39,038 nucleotides of DNA, taken from contig JAFGFK010000163.1 in assembly GCA_016931135.1 (NCBI GenBank), forward strand, positions 1-39,038, read 5' to 3'. Below, piece by piece: positions 10,142 through 17,977 of the stretch (position 1 is the stretch's first letter; every line of letters starts with the position of its first letter). The notes under the pieces were generated by a model that saw only the letters and a program-made list of their open reading frames with translations, was not told where the DNA came from and made no database searches. Source of the stretch: Candidatus Sumerlaeota bacterium (lineage in GTDB: Bacteria; Sumerlaeota; Sumerlaeia; MWCT01). Both the position numbers and the translations under genes were made by a program.

Positions 10142-10171
10142 AAAAAACCGGGCGGGAAAATTCCCGCCCGG
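10142..10171 (-). terminator. Rho-independent terminator after the 1083-aa CARDB gene
   Basis: CCGGGCGGGAA/TTCCCGCCCGG stem; on the minus strand followed by TTTTTT; 26 nt past the stop at 10198. Confidence 0.8.
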
Positions 10172-10197
10172 CGGTATGACAAGTTTGAAAAAACAAG

Positions 10198-10332
10198 TTA
10201 CATAACAATCAGGGTAATAAGATCCGCAATATCGACAATTCCATCCAGATTGACGTCATAGAAGGGTTTCTCCTGTTCTGTAAGGGAAATGATACCCAGG
10301 AGATACTCCCTCAGGGCAACAGGATCGGAATT
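10198..10332 (-). other. Half-dockerin/EF-hand-like C-terminal tag B
   Basis: NSDPVALREYLLGIISLTEQEKPFYDVNLDGIVDIADLITLIVM-stop. Confidence 0.65.
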
Positions 10333-13300
10333 ATAGATGTCGATATCAATGGTGTTGGAGTTGTTGGTTTCATCGGATTCTTCGATATCGCCTTCCGCAT
10401 CGGCATTTGCCGTTACCAGATAGGAACCCGGAATCGAGATTTCGATCAGGCGCTCAACCTGCTGCGAAGCTGCAGGAGACAGGGGTCCGATGTCAAAGTA
10501 TTGAGGAACGAGCTCCGAACCGAAGAGGATAGAAAGCACGGATGTCGTGGCTTCGATAGAACCGTCGTTTCTAACCTGAGCGGTGATGGTTATGGTTTGA
10601 TCCGTAAACGCCATAGCCGGGAGATAATCCAAGTTGCTGATGATAAGGTCCGGCATCGGGGGCGCAATAACGGTCAAATCATCCGAGGCGGAGTTGTTCG
10701 TTTCATCGGATTCATCGACGTCATCTTCGATATCCGCAGTTGCTGTGATGGTAAAGGTACCCGTTGTGGGGAAGTTTTCATCATGATCGACCTGATAGCT
10801 GGCGCCGATACCGAGAGGCGGTACGGAATAAGTAACCGGAGCGCCGGCGATATCGATCTCCAGGGTGGACGTTCCGGCAGCGTCATTGCCGCTATTCTCC
10901 ACAATCACGGTGATTGTAACCAGATCCTCCGTATCGGGAGTTGCGGGATCGAAGGAGAGGGTATTAATTGTGAGGTCGGGTCTGGGCGCTGCCGTAACGA
11001 CGAGGGAGTCGGAGGTGGAGTTGTTATCTTCGTTTGATTCTTCAATGTCGTCGTAAATATCCGCGATTGCGGCGAAAATATAGGTTCCGGGCAAGGAGAG
11101 ATTCTGGTCATGATCAATCATGGAAATTGCCCCGATACCCAGAGGAGGTATGGAATAATAAACAGGATTGCCGTCAATACTGAGTTCCAGGGTGGAAGTA
11201 ATGGCGCTGGCGTTTCCGATATTTTCCACAATAACCGTGATCTTAACCACATCATCCGTATCGGGAGCGGTGGGATCAAAGGAGAGGGTATTGATCACCA
11301 GATCCGGTTTGGGCGGTTCCACAACCGTGAAACTGTCCAGAGCGACATTATTGTCTTCCAGGGATTCGGATACATCGTCATTCAAATCGGCAGTGGCTTG
11401 AACGTCATACGTACCGAGAGCCAGGAGCCCCAGTGGAAGTTGAACTTCAAAATCCTCCATGGGATTGAGCATCGGGATCGTGTGGGTGGTAATATCGCCT
11501 TCGACATTGATCTCAAGGGTAGAGGTGATGGCGGAAGAGTCTCCCACATTGATAACATTTGCGATGACTGTAACCGAATCGAGCAAAGTGGGATATTCCG
11601 GGGTATGAGTCAGGCTGTTCATGATGAGATCGGGTCCGGGTTCGCGAACGGTGAATTCATATAGCGTCTCGTTGTTGGTTTCATCGGATTCCTCGTTGTC
11701 ATCATTCAGATCCGCAGTACCGGTCACCTCATAAGTTCCCGCAGCAGCCTTGATCACATTCATCTGAACCTGTGCGGTTTCTTCCGGCGCAAGAACGGGA
11801 ATGGTAAAGGTGGTGGGACCGGCTTCCCCTTCCACATCGAGTTCGAGAACCGATGTGGTGGCTGTTTCCTCGCCGATGTTTTTGACAATGGCTGTGAGGG
11901 TTATGGTATCATTGATAAAGGGATATTCCGGAGAGTGTTCGATGCTCTCCACGATCAGATCGGGTTTGGGGGGTTCGACAACGATGATTTCATCATTGGC
12001 GTCATTGTTGACTTCATTCGATTCCTCCTCAACATCCAAGGCATCGGCAGTAGCGGTGACCGGATAAGTTCCCGCCGAGATGAAGCTAACCTGACGCTGT
12101 ACCTGGTAAGTTTCCGATGGGGATAGAATCGGTATGGTATAATTGACGACGTCGCCATCCACATCGATTTCCAGAGTGGTTGTAATGGCGGTAGCGCCGC
12201 CAATATTTTGCACCTGCGCCGTTATGGTAATTGTATCATTCGTAAAAGGATCCGTCGGCGCGTGAGTCAAGCTGCTCATGATGAGATCGGGGGCTTCAAC
12301 GACATCGATGGTATCCTGAGCGACGTTATTGCCTTCCTCGGATTCATTCACGTCATCATAGACATCTGCAGTCGCCTCGACATCATAGGATCCGGGGGCG
12401 CCGAATGAAACCTGGCGTTGAACCTGGAAGGTATCGGATGGGTTGAGCGGCGGAACTTCATGAGTGGTGACATTGCCGTCCACATCCAAGGCAAGGGTGG
12501 ATGTCGTGGATGCGGCATCGCCAGTATTTTCCACGATGGCTGTAATGGTAATATCGTCTATATTGGTAGGATTGGCGGGGGCATGATCCAGAGTGGTTAC
12601 TTCGAGATCCGGGGCTGTAACCAGGATATTGTCGGTATCGGCGTTGTTGCCCTCATTTATTTCCGCCACGTCATCATAAACGTCCGCCATGGCGTCCACG
12701 GAATAATTTCCCGTAGCGTCAAATTGAACGATTCTTTGAACCGTGTAAGTCTCGAGGGGCGCCAGGGATGGAATCTGGTAAAGACTGGGAGACGTTTCGC
12801 TATCCACATCCAGTTCCAGTGTGGATGTGGTCGCCTCTTCATTACCCGCATTCTCGACAACAACCGTAATGGTGACTGGTTCATCGATAAGCGGATCAGC
12901 CGGGGCATGATCCAGGGAATTGATAATCAAATCAGGTCCCTGCGTGGGCGTCGGCGTTGGGGTTGGGGTTTCGGTTGGAGTGGGAGTGGGCGTTGGGGTA
13001 TCGGTTGGAGTGGGCGTCGCCGTTGGCGTTGGGGTGGCGCTGACATCAAACTGAAGCGTGGCGTCGTTGTTATTTTCGTTGGATTCCGGGATGACATTGG
13101 TCACATCTGCTGTGGCTATAACCGAATGGGGCCCTGCAGACAGGGGACCCACAACGCGTGTTTGCGGCGCGGAATTGGCATGTTTGGCAAGTCCTGGTAT
13201 TGTATATGTTGGCGGGCTTGCCTCTCCATCCAGATCAATTTCAAGTTCGGAAGAAGTTCCTGTACCTTCGCCATTATTTCTCACAATCACCGTGATGGTA

Positions 13301-13449
13301 ATGGTATCAGCTGCTGTAGGGTTAGCTGGATCTATGGTAAGCTGGTTGATCAGATAATTGGGTAGCTGAGCCTGAGCGGTAGATATTCCCATCAAAGCAA
13401 TTACCACTGTCATAAATGACAGTATAGGGATACCAGACTTTTTTAACAT
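10198..13449 (-). CDS. Secreted CARDB-repeat protein (9 repeats) with Thr/Pro linker and C-terminal half-dockerin-like tag
   Basis: Signal peptide MLKKSGIPILSFMTVVIALMGISTAQAQ; nine CARDB-type repeats; PTPTPTPTETPTPTPTPT linker between repeats 1 and 2; ends ...LREYLLGIISLTEQEKPFYDVNLDGIVDIADLITLIVM. GAGGAGG upstream of ATG. Confidence 0.88.
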   Translation of the reverse strand: MLKKSGIPILSFMTVVIALMGISTAQAQLPNYLINQLTIDPANPTAADTITITVIVRNNGEGTGTSSELEIDLDGEASPPTYTIPGLAKHANSAPQTRVVGPLSAGPHSVIATADVTNVIPESNENNNDATLQFDVSATPTPTATPTPTDTPTPTPTPTETPTPTPTPTQGPDLIINSLDHAPADPLIDEPVTITVVVENAGNEEATTSTLELDVDSETSPSLYQIPSLAPLETYTVQRIVQFDATGNYSVDAMADVYDDVAEINEGNNADTDNILVTAPDLEVTTLDHAPANPTNIDDITITAIVENTGDAASTTSTLALDVDGNVTTHEVPPLNPSDTFQVQRQVSFGAPGSYDVEATADVYDDVNESEEGNNVAQDTIDVVEAPDLIMSSLTHAPTDPFTNDTITITAQVQNIGGATAITTTLEIDVDGDVVNYTIPILSPSETYQVQRQVSFISAGTYPVTATADALDVEEESNEVNNDANDEIIVVEPPKPDLIVESIEHSPEYPFINDTITLTAIVKNIGEETATTSVLELDVEGEAGPTTFTIPVLAPEETAQVQMNVIKAAAGTYEVTGTADLNDDNEESDETNNETLYEFTVREPGPDLIMNSLTHTPEYPTLLDSVTVIANVINVGDSSAITSTLEINVEGDITTHTIPMLNPMEDFEVQLPLGLLALGTYDVQATADLNDDVSESLEDNNVALDSFTVVEPPKPDLVINTLSFDPTAPDTDDVVKITVIVENIGNASAITSTLELSIDGNPVYYSIPPLGIGAISMIDHDQNLSLPGTYIFAAIADIYDDIEESNEDNNSTSDSLVVTAAPRPDLTINTLSFDPATPDTEDLVTITVIVENSGNDAAGTSTLEIDIAGAPVTYSVPPLGIGASYQVDHDENFPTTGTFTITATADIEDDVDESDETNNSASDDLTVIAPPMPDLIISNLDYLPAMAFTDQTITITAQVRNDGSIEATTSVLSILFGSELVPQYFDIGPLSPAASQQVERLIEISIPGSYLVTANADAEGDIEESDETNNSNTIDIDIYNSDPVALREYLLGIISLTEQEKPFYDVNLDGIVDIADLITLIVM
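12940..13040. repeat. Low-complexity Thr/Pro-linker coding repeat (G-tract-rich on + strand)
   Basis: Degenerate GGNGTNGG.. repeats encoding PTPTATPTPTDTPTPTPTPTETPTPTPTPT on the minus strand. Confidence 0.85.
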
Positions 13450-13601
13450 AATACTCCTCCTCTAAAAATTGCAAAATTAACGACAAACCATCCCCCGCAA
13501 AACCCCCAGTATGAAAGAAAATAAATACCACACAACTGAATTCACAGAATTTAGGTAATATTAGAACTATAATAACATAAATTTTGCAAGGAAAATCTTA
13601 C

Positions 13602-13643
13602 AAAAAAAAGCATCCCCCACTCGAACCAGGTATTGTGGGGGAT
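13602..13643 (-). terminator. Rho-independent terminator downstream of the 95-aa/release-factor-like gene pair
   Basis: ATCCCCCAC (13612-13620) pairs with GTGGGGGAT (13635-13643); minus strand continues GCTTTTTTTT. Confidence 0.75.
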
Positions 13644-13762
13644 ATAACGTACATTCGCATGAAACGAGGCTCCTCTTATCTTTTGGCAATAATGGACTGG
13701 TACAGACAGCGATCGCCATAAGGTTATTAAATCATCACAATAAGGAGAATTCATATTGTATT

Positions 13763-14050
13763 TTATTTGCTTTGAGAGGAGATTAAAAGATGTTTCTCTG
13801 CTTTTTCAACCATAAGCCGGGTCTGAATTATATCGTCAGGATCGATAGATGGCGTCTTGGTTTTCAGAAAAAGAGAGGTTTTCGCAAAAAGAAGAGACTT
13901 GTCATATTGAGCGTCATTCCAGAACCTATCCGCCTGTGAAAGGAAATCTTTTGCTTTTTTTATTGCCTCATCTTCAGGAAGTTGCATAAGGGGATCAGGG
14001 GCTGGATCTCTCCAGGAGAAATGATTCGGCATATGCGGATTTTTTATCAT
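13763..14050 (-). CDS. Small conserved-looking protein of unknown function (95 aa)
   Basis: Starts MIKNPHMPNHFSWRDPAPDPLMQLPEDEAIKKAKDFLSQADRFWNDAQYDKSLLFAK...; strong AAGGAGG before ATG at 14050; the supplied start at 14074 is a GTG upstream of the RBS. Confidence 0.7.
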   Translation of the reverse strand: MIKNPHMPNHFSWRDPAPDPLMQLPEDEAIKKAKDFLSQADRFWNDAQYDKSLLFAKTSLFLKTKTPSIDPDDIIQTRLMVEKAEKHLLISSQSK

Positions 14051-14070
14051 GGTTATCCTCCTTTTTCTTC

Positions 14071-14436
14071 TCACTCGATCACCGGTTTTTTACGTTCCTG
14101 TTTTTTGCGGGATTTACGCTTTTTGTTTTCCAATATCTTTTCCTTTACATCAACAGGCAAGGTGGTGGGAATGCGTTTCCGGGGCTTTTTAATCCATTTT
14201 TTCAGTTTTAACCTGAGATTTTCAAGGGCAATCCTTTTATTCCGGTACTGGGCGCGTTCCTCCTGGCATGTTACAACAATACCGGAAGGAAGATGGCGAA
14301 GCCTGACGGCTGTTTCCCGTTTGTTGACATTCTGCCCACCCGGTCCTGTGGAGCAATAAGTCTCTATCTCGCATTCGGATAAAAGATCGTCATCGGAAGG
14401 AGGTATGGCGTAGTTATCCGGCATTTTACGTTCCAT
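14071..14436 (-). CDS. Release factor-like / ArfB-like protein (RF-1 domain, GGQ motif, basic C-terminal tail)
   Basis: [54 protein letters not shown] plus a Lys/Arg-rich tail; no codon-recognition domain in 121 aa. Confidence 0.85.
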   Translation of the reverse strand: MERKMPDNYAIPPSDDDLLSECEIETYCSTGPGGQNVNKRETAVRLRHLPSGIVVTCQEERAQYRNKRIALENLRLKLKKWIKKPRKRIPTTLPVDVKEKILENKKRKSRKKQERKKPVIE

Positions 14437-14551
14437 AAATCCAAGATTCCTGTAAAATAATTCGTGAAATCCTGAAATGACTCCTGTAATAAATGAACCT
14501 GATATTTATAAAAACAGTTTCTTTTCAATAAAAATATAAAAGGAGATTCTC

Positions 14552-16489
14552 ATGCTGACCGATTCATATCAATGGGATTATAATAAAAAAGCAGGGGAAA
14601 TGGAACTTATGTTCGGAGGAAAAAGATGTATTGCGAGAGTAGAGAACTGGGAGGGGGGAGTGATCCGGCTTCTGATACAAAAAGAACAAACGCCACACAA
14701 CCCGCCTTTTTTACTGGGCGAAGGGAAAAAGGAACGACCCAAACCAACAGGAAAGGGGGATATCGTCTTCGAATCCGGAAAGTCGCGCCTGATTTTCAGT
14801 AAAGAGAGCGGTTGGCAATGGCTCTTCGGGGGAAAACCGCTTCTCGAACAGTCGGATGAAATCTACCCCACGTTCAAGGGATGGAAAGACTTCGTCAAAC
14901 CCCTTTTCCTGGATGAAATTTCCGCAACCATATCGTTCGGGCTTCATCCGGGCGAGCCGGTTTTCGGCGGCGGAGAAACATTCGGTTACCTGAACAAAAG
15001 GCGGCAATCCCTCAACATGAGAATCCTGGATTCCTGCGGTTTGACCACAACGGGTTATTCTTATAAATTCGTTCCATTATTCTGGAGCCCGCGTGGATGG
15101 GCTGTTTTTATGTGCACGAATTATCCGGTCATCGCGGATATAGGAAACAAATCTTATACCTCCTTTCAGATCACTGTAAAAGAGCCCTGCCTGGATATTT
15201 TTCTTATTCCGGGTTCACCCGGAGAGATCATGCGGCATTACTGGCGCCTCACAGGAACTCCTCCCCTTCCCCCTGAATGGGCGCTTGGGGCGTGGTGGTC
15301 CCGCTGCATGTATAGAAATAAGGAAGAAGTGAAAGAGGTCGTGAATGGGCTGAAAAAACACAGGATCAGGGGAAGCGTGATCAGCCTCGATCCCCTGTGG
15401 CAGAAAAACAAGCCAAAGTGGAACTCTGACGCCTGCGATTTCATCTGGGGCGATGAAGCGTTCGGGGATCAGAAGGAATTCTGCGACTGGCTGCACAGCG
15501 AGGGTATCAAGCTGTGTTTGTGGGAAAATCCCTTTGTATGGCTGGAGGGTGATTCTTATGAAGACCTGAAGGAATATCTCATCAAAGATAAAAAGGGAAA
15601 TATCGTGAATCCCGAGCCCCCGTTGTGCGGAGCGGGAATCGTGGAGAAAATGGAAAAAATCGGGGCGTGGGATTTTACAAATCCGGAAGCATGGAAAAAA
15701 CGCACAGCCCTTCATGCGAAACTCCTCGAGAACGGCGCGGATTGCTTTAAGGTGGATTACGGCGATACAACCCCCGGAGAGGATATTCATAACGTCTATG
15801 CCTTTTATTACGCAAAAAACACATGGGAGGCGGTGGAAAAGGAGCGGGGCGCAAAAGAGGCGATGATCTGGGCAAGACCCGGATGGAGCGGATGCCAGAG
15901 ATACCCCGGATGCTGGGCGGGCGACAGCCAATCATCCTTCCCCTCCATGGCGTCCACCCTCGCGGGATGTTTGAGCCTTGCCGCAAGCGGGTTCTCTTGG
16001 TGGAGCCACGACATCGGGGGATTCTTCCATTACAGCGGGAATCCTCCCTCGCCGGAACTCTATATCCGCTGGGCTGAATGGGGACTTCTTTCCCCGTTAT
16101 CCCGTTTTCACGGAACCACGCCGCGCGAGCCGTGGCGTTTTGGCGACAAGGCGATCAAGGCGATCCGGGAACTCGTCAATCTGCGTTATGAACTCATTCC
16201 CCGAATGATCAAATCTTATAAATCGCTGGTGAAACGGGGGCTTCCCATGGGGCGCCCGCTCGTTATGGATTATCCGAATGATCCGGCAACTTATGATCTG
16301 GCGGATGAATATTTATTCGGTGAATCCTGGCTGGTTGCGCCTGTTGTGGAACAAGGTTCGCGAAAGAGAAAAGTCTATTTTCCTGAAGGAGTCTGGAAGC
16401 CATTTTACGGGAAAGAAAGGATCAAGGGACCCTGTTGGCGGGAATGCGTTTCGCTGCCTGGCTCTCCCCTTTTGTTTGAAAAAAAATAA
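14552..16489 (+). CDS. Glycoside hydrolase family 31 (alpha-glucosidase/alpha-xylosidase-like)
   Basis: PPLPPEWALGAWWSRCMYRNKEEV, GADCFKVDYGD (nucleophile region), RYPGCWAGDSQSSF (acid/base region), SGFSWWSHDIGGF; AGGAG RBS. Confidence 0.9.
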   Translation: MLTDSYQWDYNKKAGEMELMFGGKRCIARVENWEGGVIRLLIQKEQTPHNPPFLLGEGKKERPKPTGKGDIVFESGKSRLIFSKESGWQWLFGGKPLLEQSDEIYPTFKGWKDFVKPLFLDEISATISFGLHPGEPVFGGGETFGYLNKRRQSLNMRILDSCGLTTTGYSYKFVPLFWSPRGWAVFMCTNYPVIADIGNKSYTSFQITVKEPCLDIFLIPGSPGEIMRHYWRLTGTPPLPPEWALGAWWSRCMYRNKEEVKEVVNGLKKHRIRGSVISLDPLWQKNKPKWNSDACDFIWGDEAFGDQKEFCDWLHSEGIKLCLWENPFVWLEGDSYEDLKEYLIKDKKGNIVNPEPPLCGAGIVEKMEKIGAWDFTNPEAWKKRTALHAKLLENGADCFKVDYGDTTPGEDIHNVYAFYYAKNTWEAVEKERGAKEAMIWARPGWSGCQRYPGCWAGDSQSSFPSMASTLAGCLSLAASGFSWWSHDIGGFFHYSGNPPSPELYIRWAEWGLLSPLSRFHGTTPREPWRFGDKAIKAIRELVNLRYELIPRMIKSYKSLVKRGLPMGRPLVMDYPNDPATYDLADEYLFGESWLVAPVVEQGSRKRKVYFPEGVWKPFYGKERIKGPCWRECVSLPGSPLLFEKK

Positions 16490-16500
16490 ATCCAGGATTT

Positions 16501-16556
16501 GGGAATGCGGATTGTCGAATGCGGATTTTGGATTGGGGATTACGGATTTTGGATTG
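16501..16556. repeat. Degenerate heptamer-type tandem repeat (GCGGATT/GGAATGC-like)
   Basis: GGGAATGCGGATTGTCGAATGCGGATTTTGGATTGGGGATTACGGATTTTGGATTG directly 3' of the GH31 gene; related to the array at 36436. Confidence 0.55.
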
Positions 16557-16599
16557 CCTGGGCGATTAATACTTTGGATGCGGAATGGAGTGTAGTGAT

Positions 16600-17736
16600 A
16601 TGATTTATACAAAACTGGGAAAAACGGGGCTTGAGGTTTCCCGGTTGTCATTCGGCGTTATGCGGCTTCCGGAAAAGGACGACAAGGATGGAAAGCGTAT
16701 AATCGATCGGGAATCGTCCATCCCGCTTCTTCGAAAAGGCGCAGAGCTCGGGATCAATTTTTACGACACCCATCCTTTTTATTGCATGCATCAAAGCGAG
16801 ATCGTTCTGGGCGAGGCGTTGAAAGGGATCAAGGAGAAGGTTCACATTCAGACGAAATGCCCCCTGTGGAAGGAGCTGGAACCGGGGGAAACCTGGAGCA
16901 ATCGCCTGGAGCAATCCCTCAGGAATCTCCAGCGGGATTACATCGATCTGTATATTGCGCATTCAGTTTCCTGGGAAACCTTCGAGAAGAAGGGAAGGGA
17001 TTTTCTCCGAATGGCTGCAAAGGCGCGCGAGGAAGGATTGATCGGGCATACGGGTTTTTCATCGCACGACAAGCCGGAAAACGTCATGAAACTGCTCGAT
17101 GTAGATGAATTCGAGTGCATGACCATTCAATACAACCTGCGGGATTTGCAGTATGCGAGGTGCATTGAAAAGGCTGCGAAAAAGGGCATGGGCGTGATCA
17201 TCATGGGACCTGTGGGAGGAGGAATTCTCGAAAAGCTGCCCAAGGGAAAGGAACACATCAAACCTGAGAAGGTGGGTGGCGTTCCGGAGATGGCGCTCCG
17301 GTATGTATTTCGCAATCCGGGCGTGAGTTGCGCCCTTTCGGGGATGAGCAGCATGGAGCAATTGGAGGAAAACATCCGCACCATCTCGAGTCCCGATCCG
17401 CTCACGGAGAAAGATTACCTGGAGCTGGAGAAGTCATTTTTCAGTTTGAAGGAGCTGGCGGATTTATACTGCACCCGGTGCGGGTATTGCCAGCCATGTC
17501 CGCAGAATATCAACATCCCTGGCATTTTTCATGCAGTGAATCTATGGCGGATTTACGGTTCTGAAGAACAGGCGCGATTTTTTTACGGGATGTTCACGCA
17601 CCCGGATAAAGAGGGAAAGAAAAGAGATCCTTCCGTGTGCATCGAATGCGGGGAATGCGAAAAAAAATGCCCGCAGCATATACCCATCATCGAGCAACTC
17701 AAGGAAGCGCAGGAACTGTTCGGAAAACCGGAATAA
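16600..17736 (+). CDS. Aldo/keto reductase with C-terminal ferredoxin-like 4Fe-4S motifs
   Basis: MIYTKLGKTGLEVSRLSFGVMRLPEK...; DLYIAHSVS; CTRCGYCQPCPQNINIPG and CIECGECEKKCPQHIPI. GGAG precedes ATG 16600; the supplied 16585 start lies upstream of that RBS. Confidence 0.88.
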   Translation: MIYTKLGKTGLEVSRLSFGVMRLPEKDDKDGKRIIDRESSIPLLRKGAELGINFYDTHPFYCMHQSEIVLGEALKGIKEKVHIQTKCPLWKELEPGETWSNRLEQSLRNLQRDYIDLYIAHSVSWETFEKKGRDFLRMAAKAREEGLIGHTGFSSHDKPENVMKLLDVDEFECMTIQYNLRDLQYARCIEKAAKKGMGVIIMGPVGGGILEKLPKGKEHIKPEKVGGVPEMALRYVFRNPGVSCALSGMSSMEQLEENIRTISSPDPLTEKDYLELEKSFFSLKELADLYCTRCGYCQPCPQNINIPGIFHAVNLWRIYGSEEQARFFYGMFTHPDKEGKKRDPSVCIECGECEKKCPQHIPIIEQLKEAQELFGKPE

Positions 17737-17745
17737 ATGAATTTT

Positions 17746-17853
17746 GGGGTCAGGCTATAATATTTTATAAGATTTCGCGTAGATATATGACAAATATATA
17801 TTTAAATAATATGTATTCAAGGCTAATCTTATAAAATATTATAGCCTGACCCC
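17746..17853. repeat. 108-bp inverted-repeat (hairpin) element, copy 1
   Basis: Perfect 29-bp terminal inverted arms GGGGTCAGGCTATAATATTTTATAAGATT ... AATCTTATAAAATATTATAGCCTGACCCC around a 50-bp centre; second copy at 26382-26489. Confidence 0.95.
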
Positions 17854-17860
17854 ATATAGG

Positions 17861-17977
17861 TTATTGCGTTTTGAGAATCAATTCTATGAGATCGGCGATG
17901 TCAACGTTTCCATCTTTATTGATGTCCAGCCCCGCAGGATTGTCCGTTATGCCCAGGATATAATCCTTGATCATGTC
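17861..17977 (-). other. Half-dockerin/EF-hand-like C-terminal tag C
   Basis: DMIKDYILGITDNPAGLDINKDGNVDIADLIELILKTQ-stop. Confidence 0.65.

Noticed and set aside
12940-13040. Possible CRISPR-like array
   Set aside because: Repeats are degenerate, in frame and encode a Thr/Pro linker; no spacers.
12418-13365. 315-aa plus-strand ORF over the CARDB gene
   Set aside because: Trp/Gly/Arg-rich low complexity produced by the antisense of the PT linker and repeats.
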